Assembly: GCF_023721835.1 (NCBI RefSeq)
Contig: NZ_JAMKFE010000006.1
Span: 124,001-188,000, forward strand
Origin: Caldimonas mangrovi
GTDB taxonomy: Bacteria; Pseudomonadota; Gammaproteobacteria; Burkholderiales; Burkholderiaceae_C
Direction: 5' to 3'
DNA: 64,000 nucleotides
Below, one piece after another: positions 1 to 8,148 of the stretch. Below the pieces are notes generated by a model. The model did not search any database, was not told the DNA's origin, and saw nothing but the letters and a program-made list of their open reading frames with translations. Positions within the stretch are counted from its first letter, which is position 1, and each line of letters opens with the position of its first letter. A program made the position numbers and the translations under genes.

Positions 1-591
1 CCAGCACTTCGGCGGCTGCTCGAACAGCCGGAAGGCGTCGTGCAGGCCCAGGCCGATGAGCTGACGGAAATGCTCGCGTTCTTCGTCGGTGCAGTGGATC
101 TGACCGGCCCAGGCCGCCGGGTCGTGCACGTCGCGGTCTTCGGGCGCGATGTTGAAGTCGCCCATCAGCACCAGTGCCGGGTGGCACTGCAGTTCGCTGT
201 GCAGCCATGCGCGCAGCGCGCTCAGCCACTGCATCTTGTAGGCGAACTTCTCGCTGCCCGGTGCCTGGCCATTGGGGAAGTACGCACCGATCACGCGCAG
301 TTCGCCGACGGTGCCGGCGATCACGCGTGCCTGTTCGTCATCGAAACCGAAGATGTTCCTGGCGATGTCCCGAGCGGGTTCGCGCGACAGCAGCGCGACG
401 CCGTTGTAGGTCTTCTGCCCGAACCACTGGGGGTGGTAGCCGGCCTCGCTCAGCACCTCGTGCGGGAACTTGTCGTCGGTGAGCTTGGTTTCCTGCAGCA
501 CGACCACGTCGGGCTGCTGCAGCTTCAGCCAGTCGAGCAACTGCGGCAGGCGCACCGCCAGCGAGTTGACGTTCCAGGTCGCGAGTTTCAT
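1..591 (-). CDS. xth: Exodeoxyribonuclease III, 3' end cut by window edge
   Basis: Mg-dependent 3'-5' exonuclease and AP endonuclease of base excision repair (endonuclease/exonuclease/phosphatase fold). The 197 visible residues carry family landmarks: WNVNSL at residues 6-11, LQETK with the metal-binding Glu at 34, and GDFN at 144-147 with catalytic Asp145 and Asn147. The last ~60 residues, including the usual C-terminal SDH motif, lie outside the window. The ATG at 591 overlaps the folA stop in ATGA, so it is probably translationally coupled and the last visible gene of the ABC exporter-thyA-EamA-folA-xth run. Identity is secure; only completeness is unknown. Confidence 0.95.
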   Translation of the reverse strand, partial: MKLATWNVNSLAVRLPQLLDWLKLQQPDVVVLQETKLTDDKFPHEVLSEAGYHPQWFGQKTYNGVALLSREPARDIARNIFGFDDEQARVIAGTVGELRVIGAYFPNGQAPGSEKFAYKMQWLSALRAWLHSELQCHPALVLMGDFNIAPEDRDVHDPAAWAGQIHCTDEEREHFRQLIGLGLHDAFRLFEQPPKCW

Positions 592-1130
592 GCGGCGGGG
601 CGGTCCTTCTTGCGGTGGTAGGTCACGAAGTGGTAGGTCCAGCCTTCGGGGGCCTGATGCGTTTCGCGCGCGACTTCGTCGAAGGCGCTGCGATCCCACG
701 CCGGAAAGCGGGTGTCGCCTTCGAAGTCGCGGTCGATCTCGGTCAGGATCAGCTCGTCGACCAGCGGCAGCGCCTCGGCATACACCTGCGCCCCGCCGAT
801 GATGAACACCTTGCTCGCGTGCTTCAGCAGTTCGAGCGCGGCCGGCAGCGACGGCGCCTCTTCGACGCCCGGGGCGGTCCAGTGCGGGTCGCGCGTGATG
901 ACCACGTTGCGCCGGCCGGGCAGCGGCTTGCCGATCGAGTCGAAGGTCTTGCGGCCCATCAGCACCGGGCAACCGATGGTGACGCGCTTGAAGTGCTGCA
1001 GGTCTTCGGGCAGGTGCCAGATCAGGCTGTTGTCGCGCCCGATCACGCCGTTGCGGGCGACGGCGGCAATGATGCTCAGCTGGGGCAGGTCGGGCGTGTT
1101 CATGGCGGTATTGTGGCGCGGTTCGTTCAT
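588..1130 (-). CDS. folA: Dihydrofolate reductase
   Basis: Reduces dihydrofolate to tetrahydrofolate with NADPH, closing the cycle opened by thymidylate synthase two genes upstream. Visible motifs are SIIAAVARNGVIGRDN at the N-terminus, the WHLPEDL active-site segment with the catalytic acid, GRKTFDSIGKPLPGR, and IIGGAQVY in the NADPH region. The start at 1130 gives 180 residues and an ATGA overlap with the EamA stop; an in-frame ATG at 1103 (MNTPDLPQLS) gives 171 residues, closer to the family norm, but has no clear Shine-Dalgarno sequence. Either start is possible. The stop overlaps the xth start. Chromosomal DHFR type, not a plasmid trimethoprim-resistance type. Confidence 0.95.
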   Translation of the reverse strand: MNEPRHNTAMNTPDLPQLSIIAAVARNGVIGRDNSLIWHLPEDLQHFKRVTIGCPVLMGRKTFDSIGKPLPGRRNVVITRDPHWTAPGVEEAPSLPAALELLKHASKVFIIGGAQVYAEALPLVDELILTEIDRDFEGDTRFPAWDRSAFDEVARETHQAPEGWTYHFVTYHRKKDRPAA

Positions 1131-2008
1131 CCGGGTCGGATGCGTTTCGGCAGCAAGGCGCTGGCGATCGCACCCATGATGAGGACGGCCGCAGCCCAGT
1201 CCTGCCAGTGCGGCACTTCCCCGACGATCACCGTGGCAGACAGCGTGCCGATCAGCGGCACGGCCATGATCGAGAACGCGCTGGCCGACGGCGGCAGGCG
1301 GCGCGCCATGCCGAACCAGATGATCTGCGCGAAGCCGTAGTTGATCGTCGCGCCCCACAGCAGCGACGCCCACATCGGTGCACTGAAGCGCCACTCCGGT
1401 GCGGGCTCGGCCAAGGCGGCAACGGCCCAGAAGACGACCGAGCCCATCAGCATCATCCACACCGTGATCGCCTCGGTCGGCAGCGTACTGCGCGTGCGCC
1501 GCATCAGCACCGTGCCCAGCGCCCAGGAAAAAGCCGCCACCTGCATGTAGACGATGCCGACCGGGCGCCCGGCCAGCGCGTTGAGCTCCTGGGCGATCAG
1601 CAGCCCGACGGCCGCCGCGCCGCAGACCACGCTGATCCAGACGCGGCGATCCAGCCGTTCACCGAACAGCGCGGCGGCGATCAGCACGGTCCAGATCGGC
1701 ATCGTGAAGCCGAGGATGGCAGCACGCCCGGAAGCCAGCTCGCGCACGCCGAGGATCGAGAACAGGTGCCAGCCGAGGATGTTGGGCAGGGCCAGCCAGC
1801 CGACCAGCGCCGCGTCGCGCAGTGTGAGCCGCATCGAGACGCCGCGCGCAGCGTAGAAGGCCAGCAGCAGCAACGCCCCGCCGCTCATCGTCACCGCACG
1901 GAAGTACAGCGGCGTCAGCTCGCGCAGCGAGAACTTCATCATCGGCCAGTTCACGCCCCACATCAGCGTGAGCAGGGCCAGAGCCCAGAACTGACGCTTG
2001 GAGAGCAT
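1127..2008 (-). CDS. EamA/DMT-superfamily transporter
   Basis: A 293-residue inner membrane protein with about ten hydrophobic segments in two EamA repeats, typical of drug/metabolite transporters. Conserved features include an N-terminal WGVNWPMMK-like segment and a Pro-Leu pair near the last helices (MAVPLIGTL). The substrate cannot be read from sequence; relatives export amino acids or other small metabolites. It is wedged between thyA and folA with a one-base TGATG overlap upstream and a four-base ATGA overlap downstream, so co-translation is likely. Whether its substrate relates to folate or thymidylate metabolism is unknown. Confidence 0.85.
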   Translation of the reverse strand: MLSKRQFWALALLTLMWGVNWPMMKFSLRELTPLYFRAVTMSGGALLLLAFYAARGVSMRLTLRDAALVGWLALPNILGWHLFSILGVRELASGRAAILGFTMPIWTVLIAAALFGERLDRRVWISVVCGAAAVGLLIAQELNALAGRPVGIVYMQVAAFSWALGTVLMRRTRSTLPTEAITVWMMLMGSVVFWAVAALAEPAPEWRFSAPMWASLLWGATINYGFAQIIWFGMARRLPPSASAFSIMAVPLIGTLSATVIVGEVPHWQDWAAAVLIMGAIASALLPKRIRPG

Positions 2009-2829
2009 CAGACGGCCACGGGAGCCTTGATGTGCGGGTGGTGCTGGTAGTCCAGGATCTCGAAGTCCTCGTACTCGTAGCCGAAGATCGAATCCGGCCG
2101 GCGCCTGATGTTCAGCACCGGGTAGGGATGGGGCTGGCGTGACAGCTGCAACTCGACCTGCTCGAAGTGGTTGTTGTAGATATGGCAGTCGCCGCCGGTC
2201 CAGACAAAGTCGCCGACGCCCAGGTCGCATTGCTGCGCGACCATGTGTGTCAGCAGCGCATAACTGGCGATGTTGAAAGGCACGCCCAGGAAGATGTCGG
2301 CGCTGCGCTGGTAGAGCTGGCAGCTCAGCCTGCCGTCGGCGACGTAGAACTGGAACAGCGCGTGGCAGGGCATCAGCGCCATCTTCGACAGCTCGGCGAC
2401 GTTCCAGGCGCTGACGATGATGCGACGCGAGTCGGGGTTGGACTTCAGCGTCTTGATCACCTCGGCGATCTGGTCGACGTGCCCGCCGTCGGGTGTGGGC
2501 CATGAGCGCCATTGAACCCCGTAGACCGGTCCCAGGTCGCCGTCCTCGCGCGCCCATTCGTCCCAGATCGTCACGCCATGCTCCCTCAGCCAGCTCACAT
2601 TGCTGTCTCCGCGCAGGAACCACAGCAGTTCGTAGACGATGGACTTGGTGTGCAGCTTCTTGGTCGTCACCATCGGGAAGCCTTCGCTCAGGTCGAAGCG
2701 CATCTGGTGGCCGAACACGCTGCGCGTGCCGGTGCCGGTGCGGTCGGTCTTGGGCGTGCCATGTGCGTAGACATGGCGCATGAAGTCTTCGTATTGCGAA
2801 CGAACCGGACGGGGGCTGGCGAACGTCAT
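2008..2829 (-). CDS. thyA: Thymidylate synthase (ThyA)
   Basis: Converts dUMP and methylene-tetrahydrofolate to dTMP and dihydrofolate. The 273-residue length is normal. Visible signatures are the phosphate-binding Arg in KTDRTGTGT (residues 27-35), the catalytic Cys155 in [12 protein letters not shown], the [18 protein letters not shown] dUMP/folate segment and the HIYNNH motif. Its product dihydrofolate is the FolA substrate, and folA lies two genes downstream in the same overlapping run. It starts 24 bases after the ABC exporter stop. Confidence 0.98.
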   Translation of the reverse strand: MTFASPRPVRSQYEDFMRHVYAHGTPKTDRTGTGTRSVFGHQMRFDLSEGFPMVTTKKLHTKSIVYELLWFLRGDSNVSWLREHGVTIWDEWAREDGDLGPVYGVQWRSWPTPDGGHVDQIAEVIKTLKSNPDSRRIIVSAWNVAELSKMALMPCHALFQFYVADGRLSCQLYQRSADIFLGVPFNIASYALLTHMVAQQCDLGVGDFVWTGGDCHIYNNHFEQVELQLSRQPHPYPVLNIRRRPDSIFGYEYEDFEILDYQHHPHIKAPVAV

Positions 2830-2853
2830 GGAGCTCTCGGAAAAGCGTGATTA

Positions 2854-4668
2854 TCAGGCGGTGTCGAACTGCAGCGCCGCCAGTCGGGCATACAGGCCGT
2901 CGCGTGCGATCAGCTCGGCGTGCGAGCCGATTTCGACGATGCGGCCGTGCTCCATCACGACGATGCGGTCGGCGCGCTGCACGGTGGCCAGCCGGTGGGC
3001 GATCACCAGCGTGGTGCGGTTGGCCATCGCGGCCTCCAGCGCCGCCTGCACCATGCGCTCGCTCTCGGCATCGAGCGCACTGGTGGCTTCGTCGAGCAGC
3101 AGCAGCGGCGGGTTCTTCAACATCGCACGCGCGATCGAGATGCGCTGGCGCTGCCCGCCGGACAGCCGCACGCCGCGCTCGCCGAGATAGGTCTGGTAGC
3201 CCTCGGGCAGGGCCATCAGGAAGTCGTGGGCGAAGGCCGCCCGCGCGGCGGCGACGACCTCGTCGTCGCTGGCGTCAGGGCGGCCGTAGCGGATGTTCTC
3301 CATCGCGGAGGTCGAGAAGATCACGCTCTCCTGCGGCACGATGCCGATGCGCGAGCGCAGCTCGGGCAACGCGACGTCCCGCACCGCGACGCCGTTGATC
3401 TCGATGCGGCCCTCCTGCGCGTCATAGAACCGCAGCAGCAGCTGGAACACGGTGGTCTTGCCGGCGCCGCTGGGGCCCACCAGCGCCACGGTCTCGCCGG
3501 GCCGCACGTCGAGCGTTGCGTGCTGCAGCGCCGGCGTTTGCGGCCGCGAGGGATAACGGAAGCCGACGTTGTCCAGCCGCAGTGCGGAGCCGCCTGCGAC
3601 CGCAGGCAGCGGCCGGGGCTGCGCCGGCGATGCGATCGGCGAACGGGTCGCCAGCAGCTCCATCAACCGCTCGGTGGCGCCTGCTGCGCGCAGCAGGTCG
3701 CCGTACACCTCGGCCAGCACTGCCACCGAGCTGACGAGCAGGATCACGTAGACGACGGTCTGCCCGAGGTGGCCGGCGCTGATTTCCCCGGCCAGCACCG
3801 CCTGGGTGCCCTGGTACAGCCCCCACAGCAAGGCGCCGAAGGTGGCGCTGATGACGAACGCGACCAGCACCGCACGCATGCGGGTGCGTCGCACCGCGGT
3901 CGAGAAGGCGCGCTCGGTGGACTCGTCGAAGCGCCGCGCCTCGTATGCTTCCTGCGTGTAGCTCTGCACCACCGGCACCGCGTTCAGCACTTCGGCGGCG
4001 ATGGCGCTGGAATCGGCCACGCGGTCCTGGCTGGCGCGCGAGAGGCTGCGCACGCGCCGCCCGAACCACAGCGTGGGCAGCACGACGAGCACCAGGATGC
4101 CGAGCACCTGCGTCATCACGTAGGGGTTGGTGACCACCAGCATCGCCAGCGCGCCGATGCCCATGACGGTGTTGCGCAACCCCATCGACAGGCTGGAGCC
4201 CACGACGGTCTGCACCAGCGTCGTGTCGGTCGTCAGCCGCGAGAGCACTTCGCCGGTCTGCGTGCTCTCGAAGAATTCGGGGCTTTGCCGGATCACGTGG
4301 CGGTACACCGCGTCGCGCAGGTCGGCGGTGATGCGTTCGCCGAGCCAGCTGACCATGTAGAAGCGCGCCGCCGAGAACAGCCCCAAGGCCGCGCCGACCG
4401 CAAACAGCAGCAGAAAGTGCCCGCGCAGCGCCAGCAGCCGCTCGCCCGGATCGGCCGCGATCAGCCCCTGATCGATCAGGCCGCGCAGCGCGATCGGAAA
4501 GACCAGCGTGGTGAGTGCCGCCATCACGAGGAACAGGCCGGCCAGCAGGATGCGGCCGCGGTAGGGCGCCAGGAAGGGCCCGAGCCCCGCCAGCGATCGG
4601 ACCGATCGTGCAGGGACCGGCGTGCTGGAGGCGGCAACGGCGGGGCTGGCGGGGCTCGTGGCAGACAT
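2854..4668 (-). CDS. MsbA/MdlB-type ABC exporter, fused membrane and ATPase domains
   Basis: Half-transporter of 604 residues that should homodimerise. Six membrane segments (about residues 35-330) precede a nucleotide-binding domain with Walker A GPSGAGKTT at 398-406, signature LSGGQ at 502-506, Walker B LLLLDEATSALD at 522-533 and H-loop His558. The family exports lipids, lipid A precursors or hydrophobic drugs; the sequence does not say which. I chose ATG 4668 (MSATSP) over an earlier in-frame codon at 4761, whose extra residues look non-native. A TACACT -10-like box lies 7 bases before this ATG. The gene is divergent from the MarR repressor and leads the thyA-folA run. Confidence 0.9.
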   Translation of the reverse strand: MSATSPASPAVAASSTPVPARSVRSLAGLGPFLAPYRGRILLAGLFLVMAALTTLVFPIALRGLIDQGLIAADPGERLLALRGHFLLLFAVGAALGLFSAARFYMVSWLGERITADLRDAVYRHVIRQSPEFFESTQTGEVLSRLTTDTTLVQTVVGSSLSMGLRNTVMGIGALAMLVVTNPYVMTQVLGILVLVVLPTLWFGRRVRSLSRASQDRVADSSAIAAEVLNAVPVVQSYTQEAYEARRFDESTERAFSTAVRRTRMRAVLVAFVISATFGALLWGLYQGTQAVLAGEISAGHLGQTVVYVILLVSSVAVLAEVYGDLLRAAGATERLMELLATRSPIASPAQPRPLPAVAGGSALRLDNVGFRYPSRPQTPALQHATLDVRPGETVALVGPSGAGKTTVFQLLLRFYDAQEGRIEINGVAVRDVALPELRSRIGIVPQESVIFSTSAMENIRYGRPDASDDEVVAAARAAFAHDFLMALPEGYQTYLGERGVRLSGGQRQRISIARAMLKNPPLLLLDEATSALDAESERMVQAALEAAMANRTTLVIAHRLATVQRADRIVVMEHGRIVEIGSHAELIARDGLYARLAALQFDTA

Positions 4669-4675
4669 GGCGGGC

Positions 4676-4681
4676 AGTGTA
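4676..4681 (-). promoter_or_regulatory. Putative -10 box of the ABC exporter, abutting its start
   Basis: On the minus strand TACACT is followed by 7 bases and then the exporter ATG, so transcription would begin at or within a base or two of the start codon. No convincing -35 is seen. One of several such arrangements in the window. Confidence 0.3.
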
Positions 4682-4739
4682 GGCGAGCGAGGCACGGACC
4701 ACCGATGCAGGGTGAAGACCGTGGTGCCATTCAGGTGCC

Positions 4740-4768
4740 TTGACAATTGTTGCCTAAGCAATTAAATT
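4740..4768 (+). promoter_or_regulatory. marR promoter with embedded MarR operator 1
   Basis: TTGACA (4740-4745) is a consensus -35; 17 bases later TAAATT (4763-4768) can act as a -10. The spacer holds TTGCCTAAGCAA (4750-4761), arms TTGC/GCAA, one base different from the perfect palindrome core before the efflux genes (5327-5342). A repressor bound here would block RNA polymerase, giving autorepression. Predicted transcription start is near 4775, about 22 bases before the marR ATG. The site is also about 80 bases upstream of the divergent ABC exporter. Confidence 0.7.
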
Positions 4769-4796
4769 TCCGCTGCACTCCGGATGGCCTGGCCCG

Positions 4797-5288
4797 ATGA
4801 CCCGCTCCGACCGTACTCTCGATGTTTTCTACCACCCCGGCAGCTATGGCGCCGAGGAGAGCGTCGGCCTGCTGATGAAGCGCGCGCTGGGCCTGTTGCT
4901 GCAGGAGAGCGACAAGCGTCTCGCACCGCACGGGCTGACCAACGCGCAATGGGGCCCGCTGTTCAAGATCCGCAAGTCGCAGGCGACCACGGTGGCCGAA
5001 CTGGCGCGACAGATGCACATGGACGCCGGCGCGATGACACGGCTGCTCGACCGGCTGGAGGCCAAGGGTCTGTGCCGGCGGGTGCGCTCCACCGAGGACC
5101 GCCGCGTGGTGCAGATCGAGCTGACACGGGACGGCGAGCGTATCGCCGACGAAGTGCCGGCCGTGCTGTCGGACGTGATGAACGGGCTGCTCGCCGGCTT
5201 CTCCGTGCAGGAGTGGGAAAGCCTCAAGGGCTACCTGCGGCGCATGATCGCCAACGGCGAAGCGGGGCGAAGCGAGGGGGCGGAGTGA
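4797..5288 (+). CDS. MarR-family transcriptional repressor
   Basis: A 163-residue winged-helix regulator. The central region has the MarR order: a helix with QWGPLFKIRKSQATTVAELARQM, recognition helix GAMTRLLDRLEAKGL, then the wing RRVRSTEDRRVVQIELT, where the Asp-Arg pair (EDRR) is the family's DNA-contact signature. It should bind palindromic DNA as a dimer and release it on binding a phenolic or lipophilic ligand. It lies directly upstream of a three-part efflux pump, and near-identical palindromes sit before both transcription units, so it very likely represses the pump and itself. The ABC exporter transcribed the other way may also respond. Confidence 0.92.
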   Translation: MTRSDRTLDVFYHPGSYGAEESVGLLMKRALGLLLQESDKRLAPHGLTNAQWGPLFKIRKSQATTVAELARQMHMDAGAMTRLLDRLEAKGLCRRVRSTEDRRVVQIELTRDGERIADEVPAVLSDVMNGLLAGFSVQEWESLKGYLRRMIANGEAGRSEGAE

Positions 5289-5326
5289 ACGCGGGCCGGA
5301 TGAGGACCCGTTTTTCTGATCCATAC

Positions 5327-5342
5327 ATTTGCCTAGGCAAAT
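5327..5342. promoter_or_regulatory. MarR operator 2, perfect 16-bp palindrome before the efflux genes
   Basis: ATTTGCCTAGGCAAAT is its own reverse complement. Its core TTGCCTAGGCAA differs by one base from the core in the marR promoter. It begins 41 bases before the NodT-type gene start and sits where a -10 box or transcription start would be expected, so binding should silence the pump operon. Confidence 0.75.
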
Positions 5343-5367
5343 TCAGCTGCAGCAAGCTTTGAACGAG

Positions 5368-6809
5368 ATGAAACAGCACCTACAACGGCCTTCGTGGTCC
5401 TTGCTCGTGGCGTGTGCCTTGTCGACCGCACTCGCAGGCTGCGCCAGCACCGCCGGCATCGAGCCGCAAGCGCGGGCGCTGCCGGCGCTCGACGCGGGGC
5501 TGGCCGAGACGGGCACCAGCGCCGACCTGAGCCCCGAATGGTGGCGTGAATTGCACGACGGTCGTCTGGACGGCCTGATCGCTCGCGCCTTGCAGGGCAA
5601 CCCGGACCTGCGCGCCGCCCGCGCCCGCGTCGAGCGCGCTGCAGCGGCCACCGTGGCGGCCGACGCTGCCGGGATGCCGCAGGTGAACGGCTCGCTCGAC
5701 GCGACGCGCCAGCGCTACACCGAGAACGGTGCGGTGCCGTACCCGCTGGCCGGGTCGACCCGCGATAGCGGCGCCGTGCAACTGGCCGGCAGCTGGGAAC
5801 TCGACTTCTTCGGCCGTCACCGGGCGCAGCTCCAGGCGGCGCTCGGCATCGAGCGGGCTGCACGGGCCGAGGTCGCGGCCGCTCGCGTGATGCTGGCGGC
5901 TCAGGTCGCACGCCAGTACGTGCAGCTCGGCCGGCTGTTCGAGCAGCGCAGCGTCGCCGAGCGCTCGCTCGCGCAGCGGCAAGAGGTGCTGGGCCTGATC
6001 CGCCAGCGTGTCGGCGCGGGTCTGGACACGCAGGTCGAACTGCGCCAGGGCGAGGGCGCGCTGCCCGAGATCCGCCAGCAGCTCGAGAGCCTGGACGAGC
6101 AGATCGCGCTGGGCCGCCACGCGCTGGCCGCCTTGACGGCCCAGCCGCCGCACGCACTGAACGGTTTGCAGCCGGCGCTGCCCGCCCTGCATGACGTGCC
6201 GCTGCCGCAACAGGTACCCGCCGACCTGCTGGGCCACCGCGCCGATGTCGAAGCCGCGCGCTGGCGCGTGGAGGCAGCAACGCAGGATGTGGCCATGGCC
6301 AAGACGCAGTTCTATCCCAACGTCAACCTCAGCGCTTTCGTCGGCCTGTCGTCGATCGGCCTGGACCGGCTGATCGACGCCGGCAGCCGTCAATACGGCG
6401 CCGGGCCGGCGCTGCGGCGCCGATCTTCGACGCCGGTCGGCTGCGCGCCCACCTGCGCGGCAAGACGGCCGAACTCGACGCGGCGGTCGAAGGCTACAAC
6501 GCTGCCGTCATCGATGCGGTGCGCGACGTCGCGGACCAGCTCGCGTCGCGCCGTTCCGTCGAGCGCCAGCGCCGCGAGCGGCAGGCGGCGCAGGCGGCGG
6601 CCGAAGCCGCTTACGACTTCGCGTTGCAGCGCTACCGCGCCGGCCTGGGCGGGTACCTGACCGTACTGACCGCCGAAAACAACGTGCTGGCCCAGCGCCG
6701 GCTGGCCGCGGACCTCAGGGCCCGCGCATTGGACACGCACATCGCGCTGATGCGATCGCTCGGTGGGGGTCATGTGGCCCTACCGGTCGAAACGCACGCC
6801 CGGCGCTGA
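5368..6809 (+). pseudogene. NodT-type outer membrane efflux lipoprotein, single-base frameshift
   Basis: Outer membrane channel (TolC-like, RND/MFS pump type) with lipobox LAGC near residue 25-28 after a hydrophobic signal, then an OEP repeat (TPEWWRELHD-like start, SWELDFFGRH, the Arg-Ala-Asp-Val-Glu-Ala-Ala-Arg segment). The frame is intact to about 6417. The normal continuation (PIFDAGRLRAHLRG, then VADQLASRRS to the end at 6809) is in another frame. Between CGG (6415-6417) and CCG (6420-6422) only two bases stand where a codon is expected, so one base is missing. This is either a real inactivating mutation or a sequencing error; the downstream half shows no further decay. Start ATG 5368 follows operator 2 and begins the lipoprotein signal. 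Confidence 0.85.
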
Positions 6810-6838
6810 CACCTCGAACAAGAGCAAAGGACCTCCTC

Positions 6839-8134
6839 ATGAACACCGAGATCAAGACCGATGCCCCTGCCGCTGCCCCGACGATGAAAGCGCGCCGCAA
6901 GCAGGGCCTGACCCTGGTCGCGGCCGTCGTGCTGCTGGCCGGCGTGGGCTACGGTGCCTACCACGCGTTCATCGGCAGTCGCTACGAGAGCACCGACAAC
7001 GCCTATGTGCAGGGCGACCTGGTGCAGGTCACGCCACAGGTCGGCGGCACCGTGCTGTCCGTGCGCGCGAGCGACACCGACTTCGTCAAGGCCGGTCAGA
7101 CGCTCGTCAACCTCGACCCGGCCGATGCGCGTGTCGCGCTCGAGCAGGCGGAGGCGCAACTGGCGCAGACGGTGCGCGAAGTGCGCGTGCTGTACGCCAA
7201 CAACTCGGCGCTGCAGGCGCAGATCGCCGCGCGTGAGGCGGACCTCGCGCGGGCGCAGGCCGAGGTGGCGCGCGCGCAGGACGACGTCGCCCGGCGCGCT
7301 CCGCTGGTCAGGACCGGCGCGGTCGGCAAAGAAGAGTTCGACCACGCCGACGCGCAGCTTTCCGCAGCCCGCAGCGCTGCGGCGGCCGCGCAGTCGGCCG
7401 TGCTGGCGGCCCGCGAGCAGCTGGGCTCCAACCAGTCGCTGACGGACGGCACCACGGTCGAGCGACACCCGAGCGTGCAGCGGGCCGCGGCCCGGGTGCG
7501 CGAGGCCTATCTGGCGCTCAAGCGGGTCGAGCTGCCCGCGCCGGTGGACGGCTACGTCGCCCGGCGCAGCGTACAGGTCGGCCAGCGTGTGCAGGCCGGC
7601 GCGCCGCTGATGGCCATCGTGCCGCTCAAGCAGGTGTGGGTCGACGCGAACTTCAAGGAAAGCCAGCTGCAGCGGCTGCGCATCGGCCAGCCTGTCACGC
7701 TGACGGCCGACGTCTACGGCGATGCAGTGGAATTCCACGGCACCGTGGCAGGCCTCGGCGCCGGCACCGGCGCGGCCTTCTCGCTGCTGCCGGCGCAGAA
7801 CGCCACGGGCAACTGGATCAAGGTGGTGCAGCGTGTGCCGGTGCGCATCGTGCTCGATGCGCAGCAGCTGGAGGCGCATCCGCTGCAGGTCGGGCTGTCG
7901 ATGGAGGCGCGCGTCGACGTGAGCCGCCAGGACGGCAAGATCCTCGCCGACACGCAACGCAGCGCCGCGGTGTCGACCACCGCCGTGTTCGACGAAGCCG
8001 ACCGCGACGCACAGGCCGAGGTCGAGCGCGTCATCGCGACGCACCTCGGGCGGCCGGTGCGCGCCCTGGCATCGCCGCGTGGCGGCTCGGCCAAGTCCCG
8101 GCCGGTGGCCGTCGCCGCGGGCGTGCGGTCCTGA
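6839..8134 (+). CDS. HlyD/EmrA-type membrane fusion protein of an efflux pump
   Basis: Periplasmic adaptor of 431 residues linking the inner membrane permease to the outer membrane channel. After a short cytoplasmic stretch there is one membrane anchor (about 22-46), the STDNAYVQGDLVQVTPQVGG start of the biotinyl-lipoyl half, a coiled-coil hairpin rich in Ala/Gln/Arg (about 100-200), the second lipoyl half (LPAPVDGYVARRSVQVGQRVQ) and a beta-barrel with WVDANFKESQL. This matches EmrA rather than RND-type AcrA. Shine-Dalgarno AAAGGA lies shortly before ATG. It is 29 bases after the NodT-type gene and 14 before the permease, clearly one operon. Confidence 0.92.
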   Translation: MNTEIKTDAPAAAPTMKARRKQGLTLVAAVVLLAGVGYGAYHAFIGSRYESTDNAYVQGDLVQVTPQVGGTVLSVRASDTDFVKAGQTLVNLDPADARVALEQAEAQLAQTVREVRVLYANNSALQAQIAAREADLARAQAEVARAQDDVARRAPLVRTGAVGKEEFDHADAQLSAARSAAAAAQSAVLAAREQLGSNQSLTDGTTVERHPSVQRAAARVREAYLALKRVELPAPVDGYVARRSVQVGQRVQAGAPLMAIVPLKQVWVDANFKESQLQRLRIGQPVTLTADVYGDAVEFHGTVAGLGAGTGAAFSLLPAQNATGNWIKVVQRVPVRIVLDAQQLEAHPLQVGLSMEARVDVSRQDGKILADTQRSAAVSTTAVFDEADRDAQAEVERVIATHLGRPVRALASPRGGSAKSRPVAVAAGVRS

Positions 8135-8148
8135 GCGGCGGTGCGGCG

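Noticed and set aside
588-1130. folA as an acquired trimethoprim-resistance gene
   Set aside because: It overlaps its neighbours on both sides in a thyA-folA run and has ordinary chromosomal DHFR motifs and local base composition.
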